Below are positions 32,527 through 40,273 of a stretch of 64,000 nt of DNA, piece by piece (within the stretch, counting starts at the first letter, position 1; each line of letters begins with the position of its first letter). The notes under the pieces were generated by a model. That model was not told the origin of the DNA. It was given only the letters and a program-made list of their open reading frames with translations, and searched no databases. Location of the stretch: the NCBI GenBank assembly GCA_947500845.1, contig CANMTP010000004.1, forward strand, positions 124,001 through 188,000, in the 5' to 3' direction. Position numbers and translations under genes: made by a program. This DNA comes from an uncultured Aquimarina sp. (lineage in GTDB: Bacteria; Bacteroidota; Bacteroidia; Flavobacteriales; Flavobacteriaceae).

Positions 32527-33924
32527 ATGAATACTTCTTTGTCAGACAAACAAATACAACACCTCTATTGGCGCACGGGTTTCGGAATCACCTCTAATGA
32601 ATTAAAAACTACTAGAAAATTTACAAAAAACCAAATCATAGATCGATTATTCTTAGAAAACCAAAAAGCCTCTCCGCTACATATGAATTTTGGAGCCTTA
32701 AGCAAAAGCCCCAAGAATCTTTCTAGAGAAGAAAGAAAAGAAGCACGTAAACTTCGCATACAAAAAATGAACGAATTGAATTTTCTTTGGTTTTCTCGTT
32801 TATTAAATACTGACCAAATCCTTCGTGAAAAAATGACCTTGTTTTTCCATGATCATTTTGCAGTTCGCCTCAGAACACCTAGAGCTTGTATTCATCTGAA
32901 TAACGTGATTAGAAAACACGCACTGGGAAACTTTGGCGATATGCTCATAGAGGTATCTAAATCCCCAGCTATGCTACTATTCTTAAATAATCGACAAAAC
33001 CGAAAAGATCACCCTAACGAAAACTTTGCAAGAGAATTGATGGAGTTATTCACCTTGGGAAGAGATAATAAGTATAATGAAAACGATATTAAAGAAGCCG
33101 CTCGAGCTTTTACTGGTTGGAATTTTAACAAAGAAGGTCAATTTATTGTAAAAAAAAATCACCATGATTATGGAGAAAAAACATTATTAGGAAGAACCGG
33201 AAACTTTACTGGTGAAGATATTCTCAAAATACTTTTAGAAGAAAAGCAAACGGCTCTTTATATAACCCAAAAATTATATTCTTATTTGGTTAATGAAACT
33301 ATAGATAAGAATCGTGTTGAAAAACTGGCAAAGGTTTTTTATGATTCTAACTATAATCTTGAAATTTTACTTAGAGAAATACTAAGTAGCAATTGGTTTT
33401 ATGATTCTAAAAACATTGGAAATAAAATAAAATCACCAATCGAATTAATGGTCGGACTTAGTAGAACTTTTCATATTCAATATGAAGATCCAAAGGTGTT
33501 ACTTTATCTTCAGCGTAAATTAAATCAAATATTATTCTTTCCGCCTAACGTTGCGGGCTGGACTGGTGGAAAAGCCTGGATAGACAATTCGACACTTATG
33601 CTGCGTTTGAAGCTAGCTTCGGTTACACTAAATAGCGGAGTTATTGAGTGGCAGGATGAAAACGATAATCCTGAGAATAAAATGATGAGACAAGAGATGA
33701 ATAAGGCCGTAAAATCTAAATTTCAAAAAAAAGTAAAAGCTACTCCTGATTGGAAACGTTTTTTAACTTCTATAGAACAAAAAGGTAAATCAAACCTTAT
33801 CTCCTTTATTCTCCAACCCGAATTATCTGAAATGGCAAGAGGAGTAGTATCACAATTAAATGAAGACGATACCAAGAATTTTATAATCGAATTGTTGAGT
33901 TTACCCGAATATCAACTTTGCTAA
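32527..33924 (+). CDS. DUF1800 family protein
   Basis: 465 residues. Recognised by the family blocks HLYWRTGFGITSNEL at the N-terminus, NFLWFSRLLNTDQILREKM with TLFFHDHFAVR, ENFARELMELFTLGRDNKYNENDIKEAARAF as the most conserved core, and FPPNVAGWTGGKAWIDNSTL. DUF1800 proteins have no established biochemical function. They nearly always come with a DUF1501 gene, and that gene follows 12 bases later, so the two very likely act together. No clear signal peptide. Confidence 0.9.
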   Translation: MNTSLSDKQIQHLYWRTGFGITSNELKTTRKFTKNQIIDRLFLENQKASPLHMNFGALSKSPKNLSREERKEARKLRIQKMNELNFLWFSRLLNTDQILREKMTLFFHDHFAVRLRTPRACIHLNNVIRKHALGNFGDMLIEVSKSPAMLLFLNNRQNRKDHPNENFARELMELFTLGRDNKYNENDIKEAARAFTGWNFNKEGQFIVKKNHHDYGEKTLLGRTGNFTGEDILKILLEEKQTALYITQKLYSYLVNETIDKNRVEKLAKVFYDSNYNLEILLREILSSNWFYDSKNIGNKIKSPIELMVGLSRTFHIQYEDPKVLLYLQRKLNQILFFPPNVAGWTGGKAWIDNSTLMLRLKLASVTLNSGVIEWQDENDNPENKMMRQEMNKAVKSKFQKKVKATPDWKRFLTSIEQKGKSNLISFILQPELSEMARGVVSQLNEDDTKNFIIELLSLPEYQLC

Positions 33925-33936
33925 AACCAAATACTT

Positions 33937-35130
33937 ATGGAACGAAGAGACTTTTTAAAACAATCGGTTTTTGCATCAGGAATGGCACTTATCCCCTCTT
34001 TCATAAAAGGAATGGAGTTTTTATCCCCAGAGCAATTATCAGGGTATAGAAATGTTATAATTATTCAGCTTTCTGGCGGTAATGATGGATTAAACACTAT
34101 AATTCCTATAAGTAATGATATTTATCACAACTCAAGGCCTTCGATTGCAAAAAAAGAAGTGCAAACATTAAAAATAACAAATGATTTAGCTTTCAATGAC
34201 TATCTAAAGGCTATTAAGGAATTGTATGATCTAGGCGAAGTATCTATTATAAATAATGTAGGGTACCCAAATCCAAGTCGATCGCATTTTAGAAGTACGG
34301 ACATCTGGCAAACGGCTAGTGATACGAATGAGTATCTATCAACAGGTTGGGTAGGCCGGTACCTAGATGCCAATTGCCAGCATCCGTACCAAGCTATCGA
34401 GGTAGACAATTCTTTATCTTTAGCAATGAAAGGTAATCTTATGAATGGTATTGCAGTTCCTGATCCAAACCAGTTACATAAAACTACCCGAGAACCTTTC
34501 TTTAAAAATCTGGTTGCAAATACCCAAAAAGAAATGTTAGATGAAGATAATCAGGGGTATTTATACAAAACCATGTTAGAAACTTATTCTTCTGCTTCTT
34601 ACATTTATGAAACCTCTAAGATTTATACTACTAATACGGAGTATCCTCGCAATCCATTTGCCAAAAACCTGAAAACTATTGCAGATTTCATTATTTCTGG
34701 TTTAAAAACAAGAGTTTATTATAGTTCTCTAGGTGGTTTTGATAGTCACGTAAATCAACTAAATAGTCAGGATCGATTATTAAAAATGTATTCAGAATCC
34801 CTTGGTGCTTTGGTCAAAGACCTAAAAAAAAATAATCGATTTAAAGACACTTTAATTCTTACTTTTTCTGAATTTGGCCGTAGAGTAAGACAGAACGGAA
34901 GCCAAGGGACTGATCATGGCGCAGCAAATAACGTCATGATCATCGGAGGTTCTTTAAAAAATGCCGGAATTTATAATGAACTCCCAGATCTAAATGATCT
35001 TGACGATAACGGGGATATCAAATACACGATAGATTTCAGAAGTATATATGCTACGATTCTTAATAATTGGCTAGAGATTAATGATCAAAATATTCTAAAT
35101 ACTAATTTTAAGAAGCTTGAATTTATATAA
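33937..35130 (+). CDS. DUF1501 family exported protein
   Basis: 397 residues. The N-terminus MERRDFLKQSVFASGMAL has the RRDFLK motif of Tat export signals. The body has the sulfatase/alkaline-phosphatase-like fold of DUF1501: NVIIIQLSGGNDGLNTI, then SRSHFRSTDIWQTA, LGGFDSHVNQ, and LILTFSEFGRRVRQNGSQG with TDHGAANNVMII. Metal-binding-type Asp and His residues are present, but no substrate is known. Paired with the DUF1800 gene in one unit. No terminator was found immediately downstream. Confidence 0.9.
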   Translation: MERRDFLKQSVFASGMALIPSFIKGMEFLSPEQLSGYRNVIIIQLSGGNDGLNTIIPISNDIYHNSRPSIAKKEVQTLKITNDLAFNDYLKAIKELYDLGEVSIINNVGYPNPSRSHFRSTDIWQTASDTNEYLSTGWVGRYLDANCQHPYQAIEVDNSLSLAMKGNLMNGIAVPDPNQLHKTTREPFFKNLVANTQKEMLDEDNQGYLYKTMLETYSSASYIYETSKIYTTNTEYPRNPFAKNLKTIADFIISGLKTRVYYSSLGGFDSHVNQLNSQDRLLKMYSESLGALVKDLKKNNRFKDTLILTFSEFGRRVRQNGSQGTDHGAANNVMIIGGSLKNAGIYNELPDLNDLDDNGDIKYTIDFRSIYATILNNWLEINDQNILNTNFKKLEFI

Positions 35131-35299
35131 TTTCATAGAAAGCTAAAAAAACGTCAAAGTAAACTACTCCGAGGCAATCCCTCTAAGCATAGGTTGAAAA
35201 TTAATTTTAATTTTGCAACAAGCTACAGAACATTTAAATCTCGATTATTGAGTAAAGTCGATGAATTACTACTGACATACCGTTGTCATAACACCCTTC

Positions 35300-35307
35300 T
35301 ATTTTTG
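35300..35307 (+). promoter_or_regulatory. Promoter -7 element of the GyrI-like gene
   Basis: TATTTTTG matches TAnnTTTG exactly and ends 29 bases before the ATG at 35337. A TTG at 35283-35285 is only 14 bases upstream, shorter than usual. Confidence 0.5.
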
Positions 35308-35336
35308 GAATAATATTCATCCTAAAAACCAAAAAT

Positions 35337-35795
35337 ATGACAACAGAGAAATTTGAAAGCTTTTACATTATTGGGCTTTCTGTACGCACACGCAATGAAG
35401 ATCAACATCTCACAAATGACATTCATAATTTATGGGACATTTTTATGAAAAAAGAGACAATACATAGAATTCCTAATAAACTAGAAAATACCCTGTACGG
35501 CGTTTATACAGATTATGAAAATAGAGATTCTGGTTATTATACTGCAATAGTAGGTTGTAAAGTGAGCACTTTAGATACAATTCCAGATGGTATGATAGGT
35601 ATAACCATCAATAATGGCACTTATTCTAAATTCATCGCTAAAGGAGACGTGACGAAGAATGCAATCCCAGATACTTGGGCAAAAATATGGAAGTCCAATC
35701 TTAGTAGGACATTTTCTACCGATTTTGAGGTTTACGATGAAAGAGCTATGAATCCGGTTAATGCAGAAGTAGATATTTTTGTAGGTGTAAACTAA
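35337..35795 (+). CDS. GyrI-like/AraC effector-binding domain protein
   Basis: 152 residues, no DNA-binding domain, no signal peptide. The whole chain resembles a stand-alone AraC-type effector-binding (GyrI/SHS2-like) domain: an opening that pairs a strand with FYIIGLSVRTRN, then LWDIFMKKETIHRIPNK, LYGVYTDYENRDSGYYTAIVG, and the C-terminal DTWAKIWKSNL with FEVYDERAM. Such proteins bind or hydrolyse small hydrophobic ligands or bind gyrase in other bacteria. The role here is not known. A large palindrome follows. Confidence 0.75.
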   Translation: MTTEKFESFYIIGLSVRTRNEDQHLTNDIHNLWDIFMKKETIHRIPNKLENTLYGVYTDYENRDSGYYTAIVGCKVSTLDTIPDGMIGITINNGTYSKFIAKGDVTKNAIPDTWAKIWKSNLSRTFSTDFEVYDERAMNPVNAEVDIFVGVN

Positions 35796-35820
35796 CTGCA
35801 AACACCTACATATTAATCTG

Positions 35821-35860
35821 AATATAACCTGCCTGGTTTCGAAACCAGGCAGGTTATATT
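35821..35860. terminator. 40-base perfect palindrome after the GyrI-like gene
   Basis: AATATAACCTGCCTGGTTTC is followed directly by its exact reverse complement, giving 20-bp arms without spacer. Its place 25 bases after a stop codon and the following ATTTTTTG fit an intrinsic terminator, though the T run is separated from the stem by two bases. Confidence 0.65.
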
Positions 35861-35915
35861 CATTTTTTGTAAAATGGGCTTTTACACGTATCTTGACGTT
35901 TATTAAAAACAATGA

Positions 35916-36485
35916 ATGAACGAATTACGGCAATACATAAAAACATATTTCGGAGTCAACAATGAAGATATGGATTCGATTTCTCATTTGTTTAAAGAAA
36001 ACACACTTCGAAAAGGAGAATTTTTTACAGAAAAAGATAAATATTGTCATCAACTAGGTTTTGTTCGCTCAGGTTACCTAAGGGTTTATTCAGAAACAGA
36101 ACACAAAGAGGTTACACAATGGATTTCGACACAAGGATATTTTGTAACTGATCTTTCTAGTTTAATTTTTAACACTCCTTCTCGTTTTAACATCCAGGCG
36201 TTAACCAATTGTAATTTATATAGTATTGCAAAATCAGATTATCTCAATCTTGGCAAGCATGTATCAAAATGGGACAAACTCGAAAAATTATTTATTGCCA
36301 AATGCTTTGTTACCTTAGAGAATCGCATTTTTAATCACTTATCCAAATCGGCAGAAGAACGTTATCTTGATCTTTTTGCAGAAAACCCTGCCCTTTTTAA
36401 TCAAATCCCGTTACAATATCTGGCTTCGATGTTGGGAATGACTCCAGAAACCTTGAGCCGAATCCGAAAGAAAAAAATTTCTTGA
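35916..36485 (+). CDS. Crp/Fnr-family transcriptional regulator
   Basis: 189 residues. An N-terminal cyclic-nucleotide-binding-like jelly roll (LRKGEFFTEKDKYCHQLGFVRSGYLRVY), a dimer helix, then a C-terminal helix-turn-helix in PLQYLASMLGMTPETLSRIRKK. The phosphate-binding cassette of true cAMP sensors is not evident, as usual in Bacteroidota members, so the ligand is unknown. The next gene, 66 bases on, encodes an SRPBCC protein and may be its target or part of the same unit. Confidence 0.87.
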   Translation: MNELRQYIKTYFGVNNEDMDSISHLFKENTLRKGEFFTEKDKYCHQLGFVRSGYLRVYSETEHKEVTQWISTQGYFVTDLSSLIFNTPSRFNIQALTNCNLYSIAKSDYLNLGKHVSKWDKLEKLFIAKCFVTLENRIFNHLSKSAEERYLDLFAENPALFNQIPLQYLASMLGMTPETLSRIRKKKIS

Positions 36486-36551
36486 TATAGATCAAGCAAA
36501 ACCAAATGTTGTTAGTTGAAATTTGTGATAGTCAACTTAAAAACTATCATA

Positions 36552-36968
36552 ATGGAAATTAGCACTGAAATCAAGATCAACGCAACGGCCCAAAAAGCAT
36601 GGCAAATACTTATTGATTTTGATAATTATCCTAACTGGAATCCTTTCATAAAAACAATATCAGGAAAACCAGAAATAGGCAACACTATAAAAGTAGTTCT
36701 CCCAGAGATGACCTTTACACCCAAAATTACAGCTTTTAAAACCAATAAAGAGTTGAGATGGCTTGGGTATTTTTTGTTCAAAGGCTTGTTTGATGGAGAA
36801 CATATTTTTAGGATTCACGACAATGCAGATGGAACTATTACCTTTAATCATTCAGAAAAGTTTAGCGGTATTTTGGTTCCTTTGTTCAAGAAAAAATTAC
36901 TTTCTGAAACCAAACAAGGTTTTGAAGCAATGAATATAAAATTAAAAGAAGTTGCAGAACAGGTATAA
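36552..36968 (+). CDS. SRPBCC-family (polyketide cyclase-like) protein
   Basis: 138 residues from ATG 36552; an upstream TTG frame start at 36516 adds 12 unlikely residues. The START-like hydrophobic-pocket fold is recognisable from MEISTEIKINATAQKAWQIL, FDNYPNWNPFI, RWLGYFLFKGLFDGEHIFRI, and a long C-terminal helix after FNHSEKFSGILVPLF. It likely binds a hydrophobic ligand; none can be named. Next to a Crp-type regulator on the same strand. Confidence 0.82.
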   Translation: MEISTEIKINATAQKAWQILIDFDNYPNWNPFIKTISGKPEIGNTIKVVLPEMTFTPKITAFKTNKELRWLGYFLFKGLFDGEHIFRIHDNADGTITFNHSEKFSGILVPLFKKKLLSETKQGFEAMNIKLKEVAEQV

Positions 36969-37051
36969 ACGCGGTCTAACTCATAAAGTTAACTTAAAAC
37001 TTAAGTGACAAGATCTAAAATAAATATTAAACCTATTTTTATTTAATAATT

Positions 37052-37070
37052 TTATTCAATAATTGAATAA
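37052..37070. promoter_or_regulatory. Inverted repeat upstream of the methyltransferase gene
   Basis: TTATTCAA-TAA-TTGAATAA, 8-bp arms with a 3-base spacer, lies 10 bases before the ATG at 37081. Size and place suit an operator, but AT-rich context makes a chance match possible. Confidence 0.35.
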
Positions 37071-37080
37071 TAGTTTATTT

Positions 37081-37902
37081 ATGCAAATCCACGAGACCGC
37101 TTTTGTAGTATCTACCTATAGGTCACATCATGAAGACATTAGTAAAGACATATATGCCAAATTATGGAATAATCCAGCTACCGATGCTATAATCCCCGAT
37201 ATTTTCAAACGCGTTTCAAAGTATGAGGCTATTTTACACAGTCTAAGAAATCGCTTTTTTTATGAACGAATGAATACTTTTTTCAAAAAGAACGAAGGTG
37301 GAACATTAATCAACTTTGGTGCGGGTTTTAGCATGTATCAATTTTCCTTCGGTAATTATGTTAACACCATTGAAATTGATAAAAAAGACATTATCGACTA
37401 TAAAAAAGATAAAGTAGACCATTGGACAAAAGAAGGAAAACTTCCAACTCGTGATATAACGTATTCTGCTATTGACTTCACTAAAAATAACGCTAACAAG
37501 ATCGTTGAATCTCTTAAACCCTTGATTCAAAAAGAACCAATCTTTATCCTTTTAGAAGGAGTATTGTTTTTTCTTGATAAAAAAACAACCAAAACATTAT
37601 TTGAGGTATTTAAAATGCTACAAAAGCCTGGAGATCTTCTAGGAGTGGTAACGTATCTCCCCGAAGTAGAAAATACTACTGTCTATAAACGCTTATTACA
37701 TTATTTTGACAGTAATAATGACACTCATGACTCCTTTTGCCATCAAACTATCCCTGAGGCATATTTTCATGAAATAGACAAATACCAGTTGATTGAAAAA
37801 ACAGACGAGTTTGAATTGTCAAAAAAGTATGCCCCTACAATAAAAATAGGGCATAAAAATCAAATTCTTAATGAAACTATATTTCTTCTTGAAAAAATTT
37901 AA
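37081..37902 (+). CDS. SAM-dependent methyltransferase (leucine carboxyl methyltransferase-like)
   Basis: 273 residues from ATG 37081; TTG 37063 is in frame but lies within the inverted repeat. The Rossmann-type SAM site appears as GGTLINFGAGFSMYQF (an altered GxGxD loop), with an acidic ribose-binding position in NTIEIDKKD. PIFILLEGVLFFLDKK matches the LCM/PPM family block after the core. Related proteins methylate carboxylates of small molecules or proteins. The substrate is unknown. Its end overlaps the convergent small membrane-protein gene by four bases. Confidence 0.8.
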   Translation: MQIHETAFVVSTYRSHHEDISKDIYAKLWNNPATDAIIPDIFKRVSKYEAILHSLRNRFFYERMNTFFKKNEGGTLINFGAGFSMYQFSFGNYVNTIEIDKKDIIDYKKDKVDHWTKEGKLPTRDITYSAIDFTKNNANKIVESLKPLIQKEPIFILLEGVLFFLDKKTTKTLFEVFKMLQKPGDLLGVVTYLPEVENTTVYKRLLHYFDSNNDTHDSFCHQTIPEAYFHEIDKYQLIEKTDEFELSKKYAPTIKIGHKNQILNETIFLLEKI

Positions 37903-38117
37903 AAGCCTGTCATTAGAACTCCGCAAATCCCTAATCCCACAGCTAGATATGTACCAGCCAAAATAAAAAATATCTTACCGGCTTTGCGATAATTACTATG
38001 AAATAAAGCAAATCCAATAATCGCAAGAAAAATGGGTGGAATTAAAAGTATAGCGAGAAAAAAATAAATTATACCGTCTAGATTGCCTGGCTCAAATACA
38101 ATTGAATTAAGTATCAT
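37899..38117 (-). CDS. Small membrane protein of the Lgt-like/radical SAM cassette
   Basis: 72 residues, mostly hydrophobic, with two predicted transmembrane helices (about 16-40 and 48-70) joined by a short basic loop HSNYRKAGK. No family recognised. Its ATG overlaps the stop of the radical SAM gene by four bases (ATGA), so it is translationally coupled and probably works with it at the membrane. Confidence 0.7.
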   Translation of the reverse strand: MILNSIVFEPGNLDGIIYFFLAILLIPPIFLAIIGFALFHSNYRKAGKIFFILAGTYLAVGLGICGVLMTGF

Positions 38118-39508
38118 ACCCTTTCATTTCTAAGTTGTTCTAAATATTCTTGTTTATCGTCCCTGTAAAACAAATTCATGGTCTCAAAAGGAATGATTTT
38201 ATAATCTTTATTTACGATATGAACGCAAGATTTTTTGATAGCACGTACGTCAAAATTATAAGCATCAATAAACTGCATAATAATAATTCTGAATAGATTA
38301 TCATATCCCAAATCAGGTGCGTCAATATCTGGGAGACAACACATAATTGATTTCAATTTCTCTGAAGCAGTTTCTACCGAATTTCCAGTACTGAACAATT
38401 CCAAAACTTTACCATGCAATTCCTCATCCTGTTCATAAACGATGGTATTTTTTCCATTATCTAATAAATCTGCGGGATTTATATAACGTGTAAGTGGTAA
38501 AATACCGTCTTCATTTTTTAAAGCATATCCCATAACCAAAGCATCAGGATTGCAAGGCACCGGAATAAGATCATTGGGTTCAAAAACCGGAAATTGTTCT
38601 AATATTTTCCTTCGCACTTCTGTAAGCGTAATCCTGTCGGTTTGTGCATCAAAATCTTCTAAGCGTCCTGCTATTTGTGTAGGTTGAAAAGTGACCCCAC
38701 GAACACATTTTTGTTGTGTAGCAAATGTAATAATCTCTCCTATTTCATTAACGTTAAGTCCTTTTTCTAGAGTGACGACTAAGGTAGTAGAAAGATTAAA
38801 TTCATTAAGATTGGTTATGGCTTGCTTTCGAGTTTTGGTTAAATCTTCACCTCTTAACTTTTGCAATACCTCTGCTTGTAACGAGTCAAATTGCAGATAA
38901 ATTTCAAAATCGGGCATGTAGCTTGCTAACCGTTGTGTGAATTTGATGTCTTTTGCGATGCGTACCCCGTTGGTGTTTACCATGAGATGTCGAATAGGTA
39001 ATTTTTTGGCATACTCTAAAATCTCAAAAAACTGGGGATGAACCGTAGGTTCTCCTCCACTGATTTGCACAACATCGGGTTCTTTTTCATTTTCAACAAT
39101 GGTATCCAACATTTTTTTAATTTCCTCTAATGTACGATGACGGCCGTAGTTTGGAGAAGAAGAAGCATAACAGGTAGGACAGGTTAAATTGCAGCGGTCT
39201 GTAACTTCAATAATAGTCAGACAAGAATGCTGCTCATGGTCCGGACATAATCCACAATCATAAGGACAACCATAATCTGTAGTCGTGTTGAATTTATGTG
39301 GGAATTCTGATGGTTTATTATAATTTCTAATATTTTTATAATACTCGACATCATCAGCAATCAAAACTTTGGATCTGCCATGTTCTGGGCAGCGTTTAAG
39401 CATAAATACTTTATCATCCTCAAAAACAATTTTTGCATCTACTCTTTTAAGACAACTTGGACATAAACTTAATGTAAAATCGTAATAGGTATAATTTCTA
39501 GTTGGCAT
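38114..39508 (-). CDS. Radical SAM protein of the MJ0619/tetraether-synthase-like type
   Basis: 464 residues. The radical SAM cluster motif is CNLTCPTC (Cys 106, 110, 113), followed by VQISGGEPTVHPQFF for SAM. Upstream are additional metal-ligand sets: CPSC with CPEHG (Cys 16, 19, 40, His 43) and GCPYDCGLCPDHEQHSC (81, 85, 88, 91, 96). This N-terminal layout is that of the MJ0619 family, which includes the archaeal tetraether lipid synthase Tes. Further Cys lie near the C-terminus. Substrate unknown; a lipid chain is an inference. It overlaps both neighbours in the cassette. Confidence 0.8.
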   Translation of the reverse strand: MPTRNYTYYDFTLSLCPSCLKRVDAKIVFEDDKVFMLKRCPEHGRSKVLIADDVEYYKNIRNYNKPSEFPHKFNTTTDYGCPYDCGLCPDHEQHSCLTIIEVTDRCNLTCPTCYASSSPNYGRHRTLEEIKKMLDTIVENEKEPDVVQISGGEPTVHPQFFEILEYAKKLPIRHLMVNTNGVRIAKDIKFTQRLASYMPDFEIYLQFDSLQAEVLQKLRGEDLTKTRKQAITNLNEFNLSTTLVVTLEKGLNVNEIGEIITFATQQKCVRGVTFQPTQIAGRLEDFDAQTDRITLTEVRRKILEQFPVFEPNDLIPVPCNPDALVMGYALKNEDGILPLTRYINPADLLDNGKNTIVYEQDEELHGKVLELFSTGNSVETASEKLKSIMCCLPDIDAPDLGYDNLFRIIIMQFIDAYNFDVRAIKKSCVHIVNKDYKIIPFETMNLFYRDDKQEYLEQLRNERV

Positions 39509-40235
39509 AAAAAAGTTTTCGAATCGTTTTATAATAATAAATCCAGCATAAGATACATAAATACTGGATACTGCTTAGTCCAAAGATCAAAAATGTATTC
39601 GGTTTCAAGAATTCTATCATAAAACGAAACGAGAAATAAGAAATCATAAAGTACTGAAATAACAATCCGCTCTTGAGGTTTTTTTCTTTTTGAAGATACT
39701 TAAGAAAAATCCATAAAATAATGAGAAAAACAACTTCGTATAATGCAATTGGATATCTTTGTAGACCGTCTCCAAGATCCATTCCCAAAAAAGAGGATTC
39801 TTTGCCGTAAGTAAACTCGTTAACTCCAGCTAAAAAACAACCCACTCGACCTACTAGAATACCCAAAATAATTGGAAAGGTAAATAAATCCCCGGATGAC
39901 TTCTTTTCATTGATCATTTTTTTTGCCAATTCTACTCCCAGAAGTCCTCCAAAGAGTCCTCCCATAATTGTTTTGGCGTTAAGTAATGACAGAAAATATT
40001 CAGGTCCAGATGAAATAATAGGATTTTCTAAAAATCCAACAATTCTGGAGCCAAAAAAAGCTCCAAATACTGCACCTATAATAATGGACAATCTATGAGT
40101 ATTGGTTATTGGATCTTGCGTGTTTTTCTTAAGGTATACATAATATCGAAATCCTACGAAGAAGGCTACATATTCTAAAATCAAATGGATATTCAATTTA
40201 ACACCAAAAACAACAGGTTCAAAAGGAATCTCCAT
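39498..40235 (-). CDS. Lgt-like (prolipoprotein diacylglyceryl transferase family) membrane protein
   Basis: 245 residues, about seven transmembrane segments. Family similarity is seen in ILVGRVGCFLAGVNEF (the GRxGNFxN-E signature, Arg and Glu kept but both Asn lost), RYPIALYE (usually HPTQLYE), and FRFMIEFLKPN (second essential Arg). Loss of the Asn residues suggests a paralog with altered acceptor or donor rather than the housekeeping Lgt. First gene of the cassette; its stop overlaps the radical SAM start by 11 bases. Confidence 0.78.
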   Translation of the reverse strand: MEIPFEPVVFGVKLNIHLILEYVAFFVGFRYYVYLKKNTQDPITNTHRLSIIIGAVFGAFFGSRIVGFLENPIISSGPEYFLSLLNAKTIMGGLFGGLLGVELAKKMINEKKSSGDLFTFPIILGILVGRVGCFLAGVNEFTYGKESSFLGMDLGDGLQRYPIALYEVVFLIILWIFLKYLQKEKNLKSGLLFQYFMISYFSFRFMIEFLKPNTFLIFGLSSIQYLCILCWIYYYKTIRKLFYAN

Positions 40236-40273
40236 TTACTAATTCGTTCGATTTACTGTCGAAATATACATTT

